This document shows positions 30,340 through 36,808 of a DNA stretch of 36,808 bases, piece after piece. Under the pieces are notes generated by a model that made no database searches, was not told the origin of the DNA, and saw only the letters and a list, made by a program, of their open reading frames with translations. Where the stretch lies: NCBI GenBank assembly GCA_021157605.1, contig JAGGWG010000021.1:1-36808 (forward strand), given 5' to 3'. Within the stretch, counting starts at the first letter, position 1. Each line of letters opens with the position of its first letter. This DNA comes from a bacterium. GTDB lineage: Bacteria > Patescibacteriota > UBA1384 > JAGGWG01. Both the position numbers and the translations under genes were made by a program.

Positions 30340-30368
30340 ATATTAGCATACTTTTTCTGTCTGCACAA
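30340..30368 (-). promoter_or_regulatory. Promoter upstream of the membrane microprotein
   Basis: On the minus strand TTGTGC is followed after 17 nt by TAATAT with an extended TGC. The predicted start is about 15 nt before the ATG at 30317. The promoter overlaps the last codons of the upstream membrane protein gene. Confidence 0.65.
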
Positions 30369-31389
30369 AAGTGGTTTGTTTTTTCTTTAGAGCCCAAAAG
30401 GCACCCATACCTACAGGAATGGCGAGCCAGAGGGAAATAAAACGGTAGTTAAGTACTGCTAAAGTTAGGAGGGTGCTAAGAGGTAGAAATTTGTAAAGCA
30501 TAAAGATCAAAGATCCTTCTAAAGCTCCGATTCCAGCAGGCAAAAAGCTTATTGATCCCAAAAGGCTGGCTACCGCATAACTGACTATTACGGCGTTTAG
30601 CCCTAAGGTAGCGCCTAAACCCAAGAGCGAGAAGTAGAGAATAAGGGCGTCTAAGCACCAGTATAAGAATGAACTAACAAAGAGCAGCAAGAGTTTCTTT
30701 TTGGGAGAGACTATTTTTTTAATTTCAGAGTAAAGCTCTTGGCTAAGTTTTTCGTAATATTTACTTTCAGCTTTATCCGAGTGATTGCGGATAAAATTAA
30801 AGCTTTTACGAAGATAAAAAAGTATTGGTTTGGCAATATTAGTAAATTTCTTTGGGTGATGGAGCAGGTAGCGTAAATAAAAGGTGCCGCCGATAAGGGC
30901 TGAAAGGATAAAGCCAAAGATTATTTTAATAAGCCAGTTAAAAGAAGGGTGGATTTCTAAAGTAGCCAAAGCAATGGCAGCGAGAAGGAAGAAAGCAAAA
31001 TAGTCAAATATAAGTCGGATTAAAAAAAGAGCCAGAGCAGACATACTTTTTACTCCTCTTTTTCTTAAAAGATAAAAACTAAAGGCGCTTTCGCCAAAGT
31101 TGCCAACCGGGAAAAAGTGGATAGCAAAAACCCCTACCATTGAAAAATAAACTAATTCTAAAAATTTCACTTTGTAGTTTTGTGCTTCTAAGATTGTTTT
31201 GAATTTTAAAGCGTTAATCCCAAAAGTAAGAATCCAAGCTGTGAGTGCTAAACAGAGAAAAACAGGGTTAATTTGGGTAAAGATCTTTTCCACATTTTTA
31301 AGACCAGCAACCTTTCCAATTAAAGAGTAGAAAACTACTGCCAAAACAAAAAATAACAAAAATGAACGGACAAGATTTTTCCTTTTCAT
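30343..31389 (-). CDS. Lysylphosphatidylglycerol-synthase TM/UPF0104-family membrane protein
   Basis: This 348-residue protein has seven to eight hydrophobic segments. The pattern F-L-P-A-G-I-G-A-L-E-G-S-L (about residues 286-298) matches the P-x-G-x-G-x-x-E signature of UPF0104 / LPG_synthase_TM flippase-like proteins. It has only the membrane part; the soluble synthase domain of MprF is absent. It may move a lipid or polyisoprenoid-linked substrate. It overlaps rnc by 4 nt (ATGA type), so it is co-transcribed with it. Confidence 0.85.
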   Translation of the reverse strand: MKRKNLVRSFLLFFVLAVVFYSLIGKVAGLKNVEKIFTQINPVFLCLALTAWILTFGINALKFKTILEAQNYKVKFLELVYFSMVGVFAIHFFPVGNFGESAFSFYLLRKRGVKSMSALALFLIRLIFDYFAFFLLAAIALATLEIHPSFNWLIKIIFGFILSALIGGTFYLRYLLHHPKKFTNIAKPILFYLRKSFNFIRNHSDKAESKYYEKLSQELYSEIKKIVSPKKKLLLLFVSSFLYWCLDALILYFSLLGLGATLGLNAVIVSYAVASLLGSISFLPAGIGALEGSLIFMLYKFLPLSTLLTLAVLNYRFISLWLAIPVGMGAFWALKKKQTTFVQTEKVC

Positions 31390-32072
31390 TCTTCTAATAA
31401 ATTGTGCAGAGCATTTCGAGCTGCTTCTTCTTCAGCTCGTTGTTTTGACGGACCTTCTCCTTTTCCCATAAAGTTTTCGCCAACATAAACTTCAATAACA
31501 AAAGTTTTGCTGTGGTCAGGTCCCTTTTCCTCAACTAATTTATATTTTGGCAGAGCCCGCCATCTTTCTTGGGTTATCTCTTGAAGGTAGGTTTTAGGGT
31601 CAATATATTTTTTGTTTTTAATAATATCTTTCAAATAGGGAAGAAGGAATTTTTTAAAAATCTCTTCGGCTTTTTCAAAACCTTGATCAAGATATACAGC
31701 CCCTAGGAAAGCCTCAAAAAGATCAGCTAAAATTCCCTCTTTTTTTCTGCCGCCAGTTTGTTCTTCGCCTTTAGAAAGAAGGAGGAAGTTATTTAGCCCT
31801 ATTTTCTGGCTGACTACAGCTAAGGTAGAAGTTCTTACTGAAGCCGCCCTTATGGCTGAAAGGTCTCCTTCTTTGTTGGGAAGATTGCGATAAAGATATT
31901 CGGTAGCCAAAAGCTCTAAAACGGCATCTCCTAAAAACTCTAAACGTTCATTGGATTCTTTAAATGGGCTCTCGTTAAGATAAGAACGGTGGACAAAAGC
32001 CTGCTTAAAAATTTTTAAGTTTTTTGGCTCAAGGCCAAGTTTTTTCAGAAAGCTTTTAAGATTTTTTTCCAT
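31386..32072 (-). CDS. rnc: Ribonuclease III
   Basis: RNase III cleaves double-stranded RNA, including rRNA precursors. It has 228 residues. The catalytic signature N-E-R-L-E-F-L-G-D-A-V-L-E-L lies at about residues 40-53, with the second acidic cluster at D-L-F-E-A-F-L-G-A. The C-terminal dsRNA-binding domain begins near residue 155 and ends A-E-E-E-A-A-R-N-A-L. It overlaps the Nudix gene by 17 nt and the membrane gene by 4 nt. Confidence 0.96.
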   Translation of the reverse strand: MEKNLKSFLKKLGLEPKNLKIFKQAFVHRSYLNESPFKESNERLEFLGDAVLELLATEYLYRNLPNKEGDLSAIRAASVRTSTLAVVSQKIGLNNFLLLSKGEEQTGGRKKEGILADLFEAFLGAVYLDQGFEKAEEIFKKFLLPYLKDIIKNKKYIDPKTYLQEITQERWRALPKYKLVEEKGPDHSKTFVIEVYVGENFMGKGEGPSKQRAEEEAARNALHNLLEE

Positions 32073-32502
32073 AAAAAGAGTTGATTATTCGGAGCGCTTT
32101 TTGGGCTAGTGGTTTTAGATTATCATAAGAGAGGATTTTTGTGAATTCTTCTTTTTTGACCCAATAAGCATTTTCAATTTCTTCTTTTTGCGGTTTTGGC
32201 TTCTGTTTAGAGGTTTCAAAGAGAAAATAAACTACCTTTTTAAAAATTAGGTTTTTATTTCTTCGGTAAAAAAAGTTGATTTCTCCTATCTTTTTTACGG
32301 TTTGGAGATTCTTGATCCCGGTTTCTTCGCTTGTTTCTCTTTTGGCGGTTTCAACTAATTTTTCGCCTTTTTCTACCCAGCCTTTAGGTAGACCAACTCG
32401 TCCTTTTTTGTCTTCAATAACTAATATCTTTTTTGTTTGCGGGCAGAAAACAATACCACCGGCAGAGAGTTCAAATTTAGTTTTCTGTTTTTTCTTCCTC
32501 AT
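32056..32502 (-). CDS. Nudix hydrolase
   Basis: It has 148 residues. The Nudix box is intact: G-W-V-E-K-G-E-x7-R-E-T-S-E-E-T-G-I (about residues 41-63), matching G-x5-E-x7-R-E-U-x-E-E-x-G-U with Thr at the first U. The N-terminal A-G-G-I-V-F and L-P-K-G are typical of the family. Substrate unknown; possibilities include diadenosine polyphosphates or damaged nucleotides. It overlaps nusB by 26 nt and rnc by 17 nt, so it belongs to this RNA-processing operon. Confidence 0.93.
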   Translation of the reverse strand: MRKKKQKTKFELSAGGIVFCPQTKKILVIEDKKGRVGLPKGWVEKGEKLVETAKRETSEETGIKNLQTVKKIGEINFFYRRNKNLIFKKVVYFLFETSKQKPKPQKEEIENAYWVKKEEFTKILSYDNLKPLAQKALRIINSFYGKKS

Positions 32503-32911
32503 AACGGGGGCTTTCTCTGTAAATAGTGCCTAGGACTCCGTTGACAAAGCGGTGCGAGCTTTCATTGCCAAATTGTTTGGCTATTTCAACAGCTTCATCA
32601 ATAGCTACTTTGGGTGGTGTTTCTTCAAGGTACAAAAGTTCGCTGACAGCTAAACGTAAAATGGCCAGATCTACTGTATTTATCTTCTTTAAAGGCCATT
32701 CCGGAGCAGCTATTTGGATAATTTTGTCTATTTTTTCTTTATGTTTAGTGTAAGTTTTAAGCAGTTTTTTAGCCAACTCCAAATCCATATTCTCTGCTGG
32801 TTGATTTTTGAGGTCTTTTTTGAGTAATGATAAAGGCTCTTCTTGGGGTTGGAATCGGTAGGCAAAGAGAGCTTGCATTGCCCTAATCCTGGCTAGGTGT
32901 CTGCTCGGCAT
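32477..32911 (-). CDS. nusB: Transcription antitermination factor NusB
   Basis: NusB binds boxA RNA with S10 and supports antitermination in rRNA operons. It has 144 residues. Family features are R-x-x-A-x-Q-A-L-F-A-Y at the start, P-L-K-K-I-N-T-V-D-L-A-I-L-R-L-A-V-S-E-L in the middle, P-P-K-V-A-I-D-E-A-V-E-I-A-K-Q-F-G and F-V-N-G-V-L-G. It overlaps rpmF by 29 nt and the Nudix gene by 26 nt. Confidence 0.95.
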   Translation of the reverse strand: MPSRHLARIRAMQALFAYRFQPQEEPLSLLKKDLKNQPAENMDLELAKKLLKTYTKHKEKIDKIIQIAAPEWPLKKINTVDLAILRLAVSELLYLEETPPKVAIDEAVEIAKQFGNESSHRFVNGVLGTIYRESPRYEEEKTEN

Positions 32912-33110
32912 CTTTAATCTTTGTTTTAACCTTTGTTTCTAATTCTAATACTTTTTTGTTTTTAAAATAGCCACAGTTTGGGCATACTTGGTGGGGAGGG
33001 ATTAGTTCATGACAATGCGTGCACTCTACTAATTGAGGCAAGACAAAGTTTTGTTTTCCTCTTCGCAAACGAGAAGCGGTGTGCGATTTTCTTTTTTTGG
33101 GTTCTGCCAT
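32883..33110 (-). CDS. rpmF: 50S ribosomal protein L32
   Basis: L32 is a small zinc protein of the large subunit. It has 75 residues; normal ones have about 57-60. The N-terminal P-K-K-R-K-S-H-T-A-S-R-L-R-R and the zinc-finger cysteines C-T-H-C ... C-P-N-C-G-Y (about residues 31-48) are diagnostic. The extra C-terminal residues come from the region that overlaps nusB by 29 nt. It follows yceD, a common pairing. It has its own promoter at 33139-33167. Confidence 0.95.
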   Translation of the reverse strand: MAEPKKRKSHTASRLRRGKQNFVLPQLVECTHCHELIPPHQVCPNCGYFKNKKVLELETKVKTKIKDAEQTPSQD

Positions 33111-33138
33111 ATATTTCTTTAGTGGTTTAGCATCTTAT

Positions 33139-33167
33139 AGGATAAGGGGGAATCTACTTAAAGTCAA
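33139..33167 (-). promoter_or_regulatory. Promoter of rpmF-nusB-nudix-rnc operon
   Basis: On the minus strand TTGACT is followed after 17 nt by TATCCT. It lies between yceD and rpmF and would drive rpmF through the UPF0104 gene, all overlapping. A TATAAG 5 nt further is an alternative -10 box with poor spacing. Confidence 0.55.
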
Positions 33168-33185
33168 TAAGAGATTTTAATCTAG

Positions 33186-33713
33186 TTAGTTGCTTTTGTT
33201 TTTTAACTGTTTTTTTAATTTTTCAAAAGGAGATGGTTGTTTTTTTAGTTTTGTTTTCTTTTTGTGCGGGCAGCTTTTTTCATTCCAGTTTGTTCCGCAA
33301 ATGGGGCAGATGCCTTGGCAGTTGGGATGGCAGAGAATTCTCGAAGGTATTTTTAAAATTAATTCCTGCCAAATAGGTTCAAAGACTTCTATTTTTTTGT
33401 TCGGGAGCAATTTAATCTCATCTTCTTTGGCGTGAGATCTGATCACTCTTTTGAACTTTAACTTCAGCTTTTTTTCAATGGGTTTGAGACAGCGGTCGCA
33501 GTGGAATGTGATTTGGGTGCCTATAGAAAAACAAGCAATTAAAGTATTGTTTTGAGTTTTTTGGATAGTAATTTTGCCCTTAAGGGGTTTTCTAAGAGTA
33601 AAGCGGTGATCTTGGAAAAGGAATTTCTTTTTAATGTTGAATTCGGCTTGGTTTCCATTTTTAGCGTCAACAAAAGAGGAAAGATCGAGCCAAATTTTAG
33701 GTAATTCTTCCAT
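33186..33713 (-). CDS. YceD/DUF177-family 23S rRNA accumulation protein
   Basis: It has 175 residues. The pattern C-D-R-C-L-K-P (about residues 73-79) and the distal C-H-P-N-C-Q-G-I-C-P-I-C-G cluster match YceD/DUF177 proteins, which are linked to 23S rRNA accumulation and often precede rpmF, as here. The start ATG follows AACTTAAAAATAAGTT, a small inverted repeat, rather than an SD. Confidence 0.88.
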   Translation of the reverse strand: MEELPKIWLDLSSFVDAKNGNQAEFNIKKKFLFQDHRFTLRKPLKGKITIQKTQNNTLIACFSIGTQITFHCDRCLKPIEKKLKLKFKRVIRSHAKEDEIKLLPNKKIEVFEPIWQELILKIPSRILCHPNCQGICPICGTNWNEKSCPHKKKTKLKKQPSPFEKLKKQLKNKSN

Positions 33714-33776
33714 AACTTATTTTTAAGTTCCAATGTTCTTAAGAATATGAGAGTATTTTTTGGTTGCTGCTGTGAG

Positions 33777-36197
33777 TTAGTTGCTACCCTGTATTATATT
33801 AAAGATAGCAATTGGTTTTTTGGGGGTGCGGACAAAAATCTGCTTTTTGCTCTCTTTTAGCAGGGGAGAGAACTTGCTTTTTTGAATTATTTCTAAAGCT
33901 GTTTTTTGGTTACAAGAAAAAGGAGCTTTTAAGGATCCTTTGGTTTTGCCATTAGCTTGGATTATAATGGTGATCTCTTTTTCTTGGGCTATTTTTTGGC
34001 TGTATTTAGGCCAGTCTGATTCAAAAATTGAAGGTTGGTTTCCTAATAACAGCCAAAGCTCTTCTGCTATATGGGGAGCAAAAGGAGCGAGCAGTTTGAG
34101 AAAAGTTTCTTTTTCTTTTTTTGTAAGTCCTTCTTTTTCAGCTAAATGTACAAACTCCATCATTTTGGCGATAGCAGTATTAAACTCAAAGCTCTCCAAT
34201 TCTTGAGAAACTACTTTAATTAGTTGGTGGAGCTTTTGTTCTATTTGTTTGTTTTCTTTTTTTCGCTCCTTATTTTTTATTAAGCGCCAGACTTTATCCA
34301 AAAATCTTTTGGTGCCGACAATCCCTTTTGGGTCCCAGCTGCTTGATTGCCTAAAAGGACCAATAAAAGCCTCATAGAGGCGGAAAGCGTCAGCCCCGTA
34401 TTTTTTGATAAGGCTATCAGGATTGATTACATTGCCCAGTGATTTGGACATCTTTCTGCCATCAGGGGCGAGAATAATGCCAACATTAATAAGTTTTTGA
34501 AACGGTTCTTTGGTAGAGACTGCGCCAATATCATAAAGAAACTTATGCCAAAAACGTGCATAAAGAAGATGTAAAACTGCGTGTTCAGCTCCGCCGACAT
34601 AAAGATCTACAGGCATAAAGTATTTTTCTTTATTTTTAGCTACAAGCTGTTTATTGTTTTTGGGATCAATGTAGCACAAATAATACCAAGAGCTTCCTGC
34701 CCATTGGGGCATTGTGTTTGTTTCTCTTTTGGCTTTAGCGCCGCATTTAGGACAGGTGGTATTTACCCAATCTTTAATTTTAACTAAAGGCGATTCTCCT
34801 GTGCCTGAGGGTTCGTAATGTTTGACATAAGGCAGTTTTAAGGGCAAGTCTTTTTCTTTTAAAGGCACTGTGCCGCATTTTGGGCAGTGAATAACAGGGA
34901 TGGGTTCTCCCCAATATCTTTGGCGGGAAAAAATCCAGTCCCTTAATTTATAAGTAATAGTTTTTTGGGCTAAATTTTTGCTGGCTAGCCATTTGACAAT
35001 TTCTTTTTTTGCTTTTTCTGAAGGCATTTGGGAAAATTTGCCTGAATTTATAAGTATGCCTTTTTTTTCGTATGCCTTTTTAAGGCTACTTGGTTTATTA
35101 TTTTTAGCTATCACTTGGATTATGGGTAAATCATATTTTTTAGCAAAGTCAAAATCTCTTTGGTCGTGGGCCGGGACGCACATTATAGCTCCAGTAGCAT
35201 AGTGAGCTAGTACATAATCCGCTATCCAAATCGGGATAGGTTTGTTATTCACAGGGTTAATAGCATAACTGCCGGTAAAAACCCCTGTTTTCTCTTTTGA
35301 GAGCTCTGTTCTTTCCAGTTCTGTTTTTTGTTCGGATTCGTGTATGTATTTTTTTACTTTTTCTTTGTATTCAGGGGTGGCTAATTTGAGTGAAAGGGGG
35401 TGTTCAGGAGCCAAAACAACATAAGTAGCGCCAAATAATGTGTCTGGTCTAGTAGTAAAAACCTCTATTTCTAAAGAGGAATTTTTAACTTTGAATTTAA
35501 TAGTTGCTCCTTCGCTTTTGCCAATCCAATTTTTCTGCATCTCTTTGATATATTCTGGCCAATCCAAATCGTCTAAATCTTTTAGGAGCCGTTCAGCATA
35601 AGCAGTGATTTTTAGCAGCCATTGGCGCAGTTTTTTACGGATTACTTTAGTTTGGCATCTTTCACAACGGCCATTAACCACCTCTTCATTGGCTAAGCCA
35701 GTGCCGCAGGAAGGGCAAAAATTAATAGGTGTTTCTGCTTGGTAGGCTAAGCCGTGTTTGAAAAGCTGTAAAAATATCCACTGGGTCCAGCGATAGTAGC
35801 CAGGGTCAGTTGTATTTATTTCGCGGTCCCAGTCGTAAGCAAAACCAAAACTAATCAGCTGTTTTTTGAATCTCTGAATATTTTTGGCAGTGATTTTTTC
35901 AGGGTGAATTTTGTGTTTTAGGGCGTAGTTTTCTGCTGGCAGGCCAAAGGCATCCCACCCCATTGGGTGGAGGACATTGAATCCTTGCATTTTTTTCATT
36001 CTGGAGACAATATCTGTGGCTGTATAACCACGTGGATGTCCTACATGCAAGCCAGCCCCAGAGGGATAAGGGAACATATCTAAAACATAGAATTTAGGTT
36101 TTTTGCTTTTGTCAGGAACAAGAGCTTTGAAAGTTTTGTTTTTAAGCCAAAACTCTTGCCACTTGGGTTCGATTTCTTGAGAGCAATATTCTTTCAT
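33777..36197 (-). CDS. leuS: Leucyl-tRNA synthetase
   Basis: This class I synthetase charges tRNA-Leu and edits mischarged tRNA. It has 806 residues, close to bacterial size. The HIGH motif is HVGH (51-54), KMSKS is at 582-586, and the editing domain contains T-T-R-P-D-T-L-F-G-A (248-257) and A-H-D-Q-R-D-F-D-F (343-351). Zinc-type cysteine pairs are CPSC (161-164) and CERC, and later CPKC pairs. In contrast to PheST and AspRS it has not lost its major accessory domains. Its promoter is at 36222-36250. Confidence 0.97.
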   Translation of the reverse strand: MKEYCSQEIEPKWQEFWLKNKTFKALVPDKSKKPKFYVLDMFPYPSGAGLHVGHPRGYTATDIVSRMKKMQGFNVLHPMGWDAFGLPAENYALKHKIHPEKITAKNIQRFKKQLISFGFAYDWDREINTTDPGYYRWTQWIFLQLFKHGLAYQAETPINFCPSCGTGLANEEVVNGRCERCQTKVIRKKLRQWLLKITAYAERLLKDLDDLDWPEYIKEMQKNWIGKSEGATIKFKVKNSSLEIEVFTTRPDTLFGATYVVLAPEHPLSLKLATPEYKEKVKKYIHESEQKTELERTELSKEKTGVFTGSYAINPVNNKPIPIWIADYVLAHYATGAIMCVPAHDQRDFDFAKKYDLPIIQVIAKNNKPSSLKKAYEKKGILINSGKFSQMPSEKAKKEIVKWLASKNLAQKTITYKLRDWIFSRQRYWGEPIPVIHCPKCGTVPLKEKDLPLKLPYVKHYEPSGTGESPLVKIKDWVNTTCPKCGAKAKRETNTMPQWAGSSWYYLCYIDPKNNKQLVAKNKEKYFMPVDLYVGGAEHAVLHLLYARFWHKFLYDIGAVSTKEPFQKLINVGIILAPDGRKMSKSLGNVINPDSLIKKYGADAFRLYEAFIGPFRQSSSWDPKGIVGTKRFLDKVWRLIKNKERKKENKQIEQKLHQLIKVVSQELESFEFNTAIAKMMEFVHLAEKEGLTKKEKETFLKLLAPFAPHIAEELWLLLGNQPSIFESDWPKYSQKIAQEKEITIIIQANGKTKGSLKAPFSCNQKTALEIIQKSKFSPLLKESKKQIFVRTPKKPIAIFNIIQGSN

Positions 36198-36221
36198 AAG
36201 AACAGTTTACTTTTTCTTGTT

Positions 36222-36250
36222 AATTTAGCAGGTAAAGTTGCTTTTGACAA
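36222..36250 (-). promoter_or_regulatory. Promoter of leuS
   Basis: On the minus strand TTGTCA is followed after 17 nt by TAAATT, with an extended TGC. The predicted start is about 18 nt before the ATG at 36197. No SD is visible in the leader. Confidence 0.65.
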
Positions 36251-36279
36251 CCTGGATTTAAAAGCTGTTTTGGATTGTT

Positions 36280-36307
36280 AGGCTTTTTCGACCACAACAA
36301 AAAGCCT
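36280..36307. other. Inverted repeat between leuS and tRNA-Val
   Basis: AGGCTTTTT pairs with AAAAAGCCT around a 10-nt loop in the gap between the divergent leuS and tRNA promoters. The right arm abuts the tRNA promoter -35 box. It has no T run after it, so it is not a terminator; it may be an operator or a relic. Confidence 0.4.
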
Positions 36308-36335
36308 TGAGAAAAGGAGTAAAGTTGATTAATAT
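36307..36335 (+). promoter_or_regulatory. Promoter of tRNA-Val
   Basis: TTGAGA is followed after 17 nt by TAATAT. The predicted start is near 36342, about 17 nt before the mature tRNA 5' end. Confidence 0.65.
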
Positions 36336-36358
36336 AAAAAACACACAGATTTTAACTT

Positions 36359-36433
36359 GGGCGGTTAGCTCAATGGTAGAGCGTCTGCTTGACGTGCAGA
36401 AGGTTAGAGGTTCGAGTCCTCTACCGCCCACCA
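36359..36433 (+). tRNA. tRNA-Val (anticodon GAC)
   Basis: A full cloverleaf can be folded: acceptor GGGCGGT / ACCGCCC, D stem GCTC / GAGC, anticodon stem TCTGC / GCAGA with loop TTGACGT, T stem AGAGG / CCTCT with TTCGAGT, discriminator A and encoded CCA. The anticodon GAC (36391-36393) reads valine GUC and GUU. Confidence 0.97.
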
Positions 36434-36704
36434 AATGATTTTCTTAAAGCTCAAAAGTTTCTTTTTGGTGTAGTTTTATACAACTCTACTTTCCCTTATT
36501 TTATCAAAAATTCTTAAGAAAGAGAAAAAGTTTGCTGCTCTTCTGCACCTTATCTAACCCAAGGACCCAGCCCCGCTAGCGTGGGATAATAAACAAGGAA
36601 AGCAAAAAAAGGAGAGCGTGTCATCCTCGCCAGATTTTTTTGCCCGCTTGCTTCATTTTAATGACAAGTCAAAAAATTTGAGAAAATAATCTATTGTAAT
36701 AAGG
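36434..36704. other. Non-coding stretch with a GC-rich island after tRNA-Val
   Basis: Stop codons fill all frames and no gene was recognised. Most of it is AT-rich, but 36545-36660 is richer in G+C and contains GCTAGC inside a CCCCGC/GCG.GGG-like imperfect hairpin near 36571-36585. This could be a structured RNA; it does not match the conserved cores of RNase P RNA, tmRNA or SRP RNA that I know. Confidence 0.5.
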
Positions 36705-36728
36705 TTTTACTCTCACTTGACAGTAAAA
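36705..36728 (+). repeat. Operator-like inverted repeat over the right-edge promoter
   Basis: TTTTACT and AGTAAAA form a perfect 7-bp inverted repeat with a 10-nt centre. It overlaps the -35 box at 36717-36722, the normal place for a repressor site. Low G+C content makes a chance match possible. Confidence 0.4.
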
Positions 36729-36745
36729 TTAAAAGGAGATAATAT
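36717..36745 (+). promoter_or_regulatory. Strong promoter pointing out of the window
   Basis: TTGACA is followed after exactly 17 nt by TAATAT, the same boxes and spacing as the tuf promoter. The transcript would run beyond the right edge. No start codon of a clear gene is visible before 36808. Confidence 0.7.
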
Positions 36746-36808
36746 CTTCCACGAAGATTGATTGAATTTTTTTATAAAACCAAGTTATTTTAAAGATAAA
36801 TTCAAAAG

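Noticed and set aside
30139-30390. 83-codon plus-strand frame after dacA
   Set aside because: It overlaps dacA and the opposite-strand genes, has low-complexity composition and no upstream signal.
31075-31083. Another AAAAACTAA copy
   Set aside because: It lies inside a minus-strand gene with no start nearby; counted as background for the motif.
36434-36704. RNase P RNA, tmRNA or SRP RNA gene
   Set aside because: None of the conserved core sequences known to me is present on either strand.
1-36808. CRISPR array, insertion sequence or altered code
   Set aside because: No spaced repeats, transposase or terminal repeats were seen; TGA ends several genes, so UGA recoding does not apply.

Overview
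The window looks like a core chromosomal locus of a small-genome bacterium, most likely a member of the Candidate Phyla Radiation (Patescibacteria). The assignment is inferred from several features. L30 (rpmD) is missing between rpsE and rplO. A CofE-like/adenylate kinase fusion sits between secY and map. S4, S14, L24 and L36 keep zinc-binding cysteines. Genes are tightly packed, often overlapping, and mostly lack Shine-Dalgarno (SD) sites. Three aminoacyl-tRNA synthetase genes encode domain-reduced proteins. The code is standard: TGA acts as stop in rplD, map, rbfA and dacA. The exact lineage cannot be fixed from this sequence.

Layout. (1) 1-2.65 kb: the 3' end of a plus-strand gene, then two tandem paralogous secreted beta-propeller-like proteins on the minus strand, each with its own sigma70-type promoter and a perfect SD. 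(2) 2.75-16.7 kb: tuf, rpsJ, then S10-spc genes rplC to map. An attenuator with a short upstream ORF lies between rpsJ and rplC. (3) 16.7-21.4 kb: an infA promoter starts infA-rpmJ-rpsM-rpsK-rpsD-rpoA-rplQ-rplM-rpsI and a YbjQ-like gene. (4) 21.4-24.5 kb: tmk (minus) diverges from an AbrB-like regulator-ABC ATPase-ABC permease operon. (5) 24.5-30.2 kb: rbfA, a small membrane protein, pheS, pheT, aspS and a D,D-carboxypeptidase. (6) 30.2-36.2 kb, minus strand: a Trp-rich 25-residue membrane microprotein, an LPG-synthase/UPF0104-type membrane protein, rnc, a Nudix hydrolase, nusB, rpmF, yceD and leuS. (7) tRNA-Val(GAC), then 375 bp without a recognisable gene except a strong outward promoter.

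Together the genes cover ribosome assembly, transcription (RpoA, NusB), protein export (SecY), N-terminal Met removal, aminoacylation and nucleotide supply (Adk, Tmk). The most unusual signals concern gene control. There is a candidate leader-ORF attenuator inside the ribosomal-protein operon. A recurrent AAAAACTAA element lies 8-14 nt upstream of seven start codons that lack SD sites. Several housekeeping genes have a -10 box only 6-7 nt before the start codon, which predicts leaderless mRNAs.
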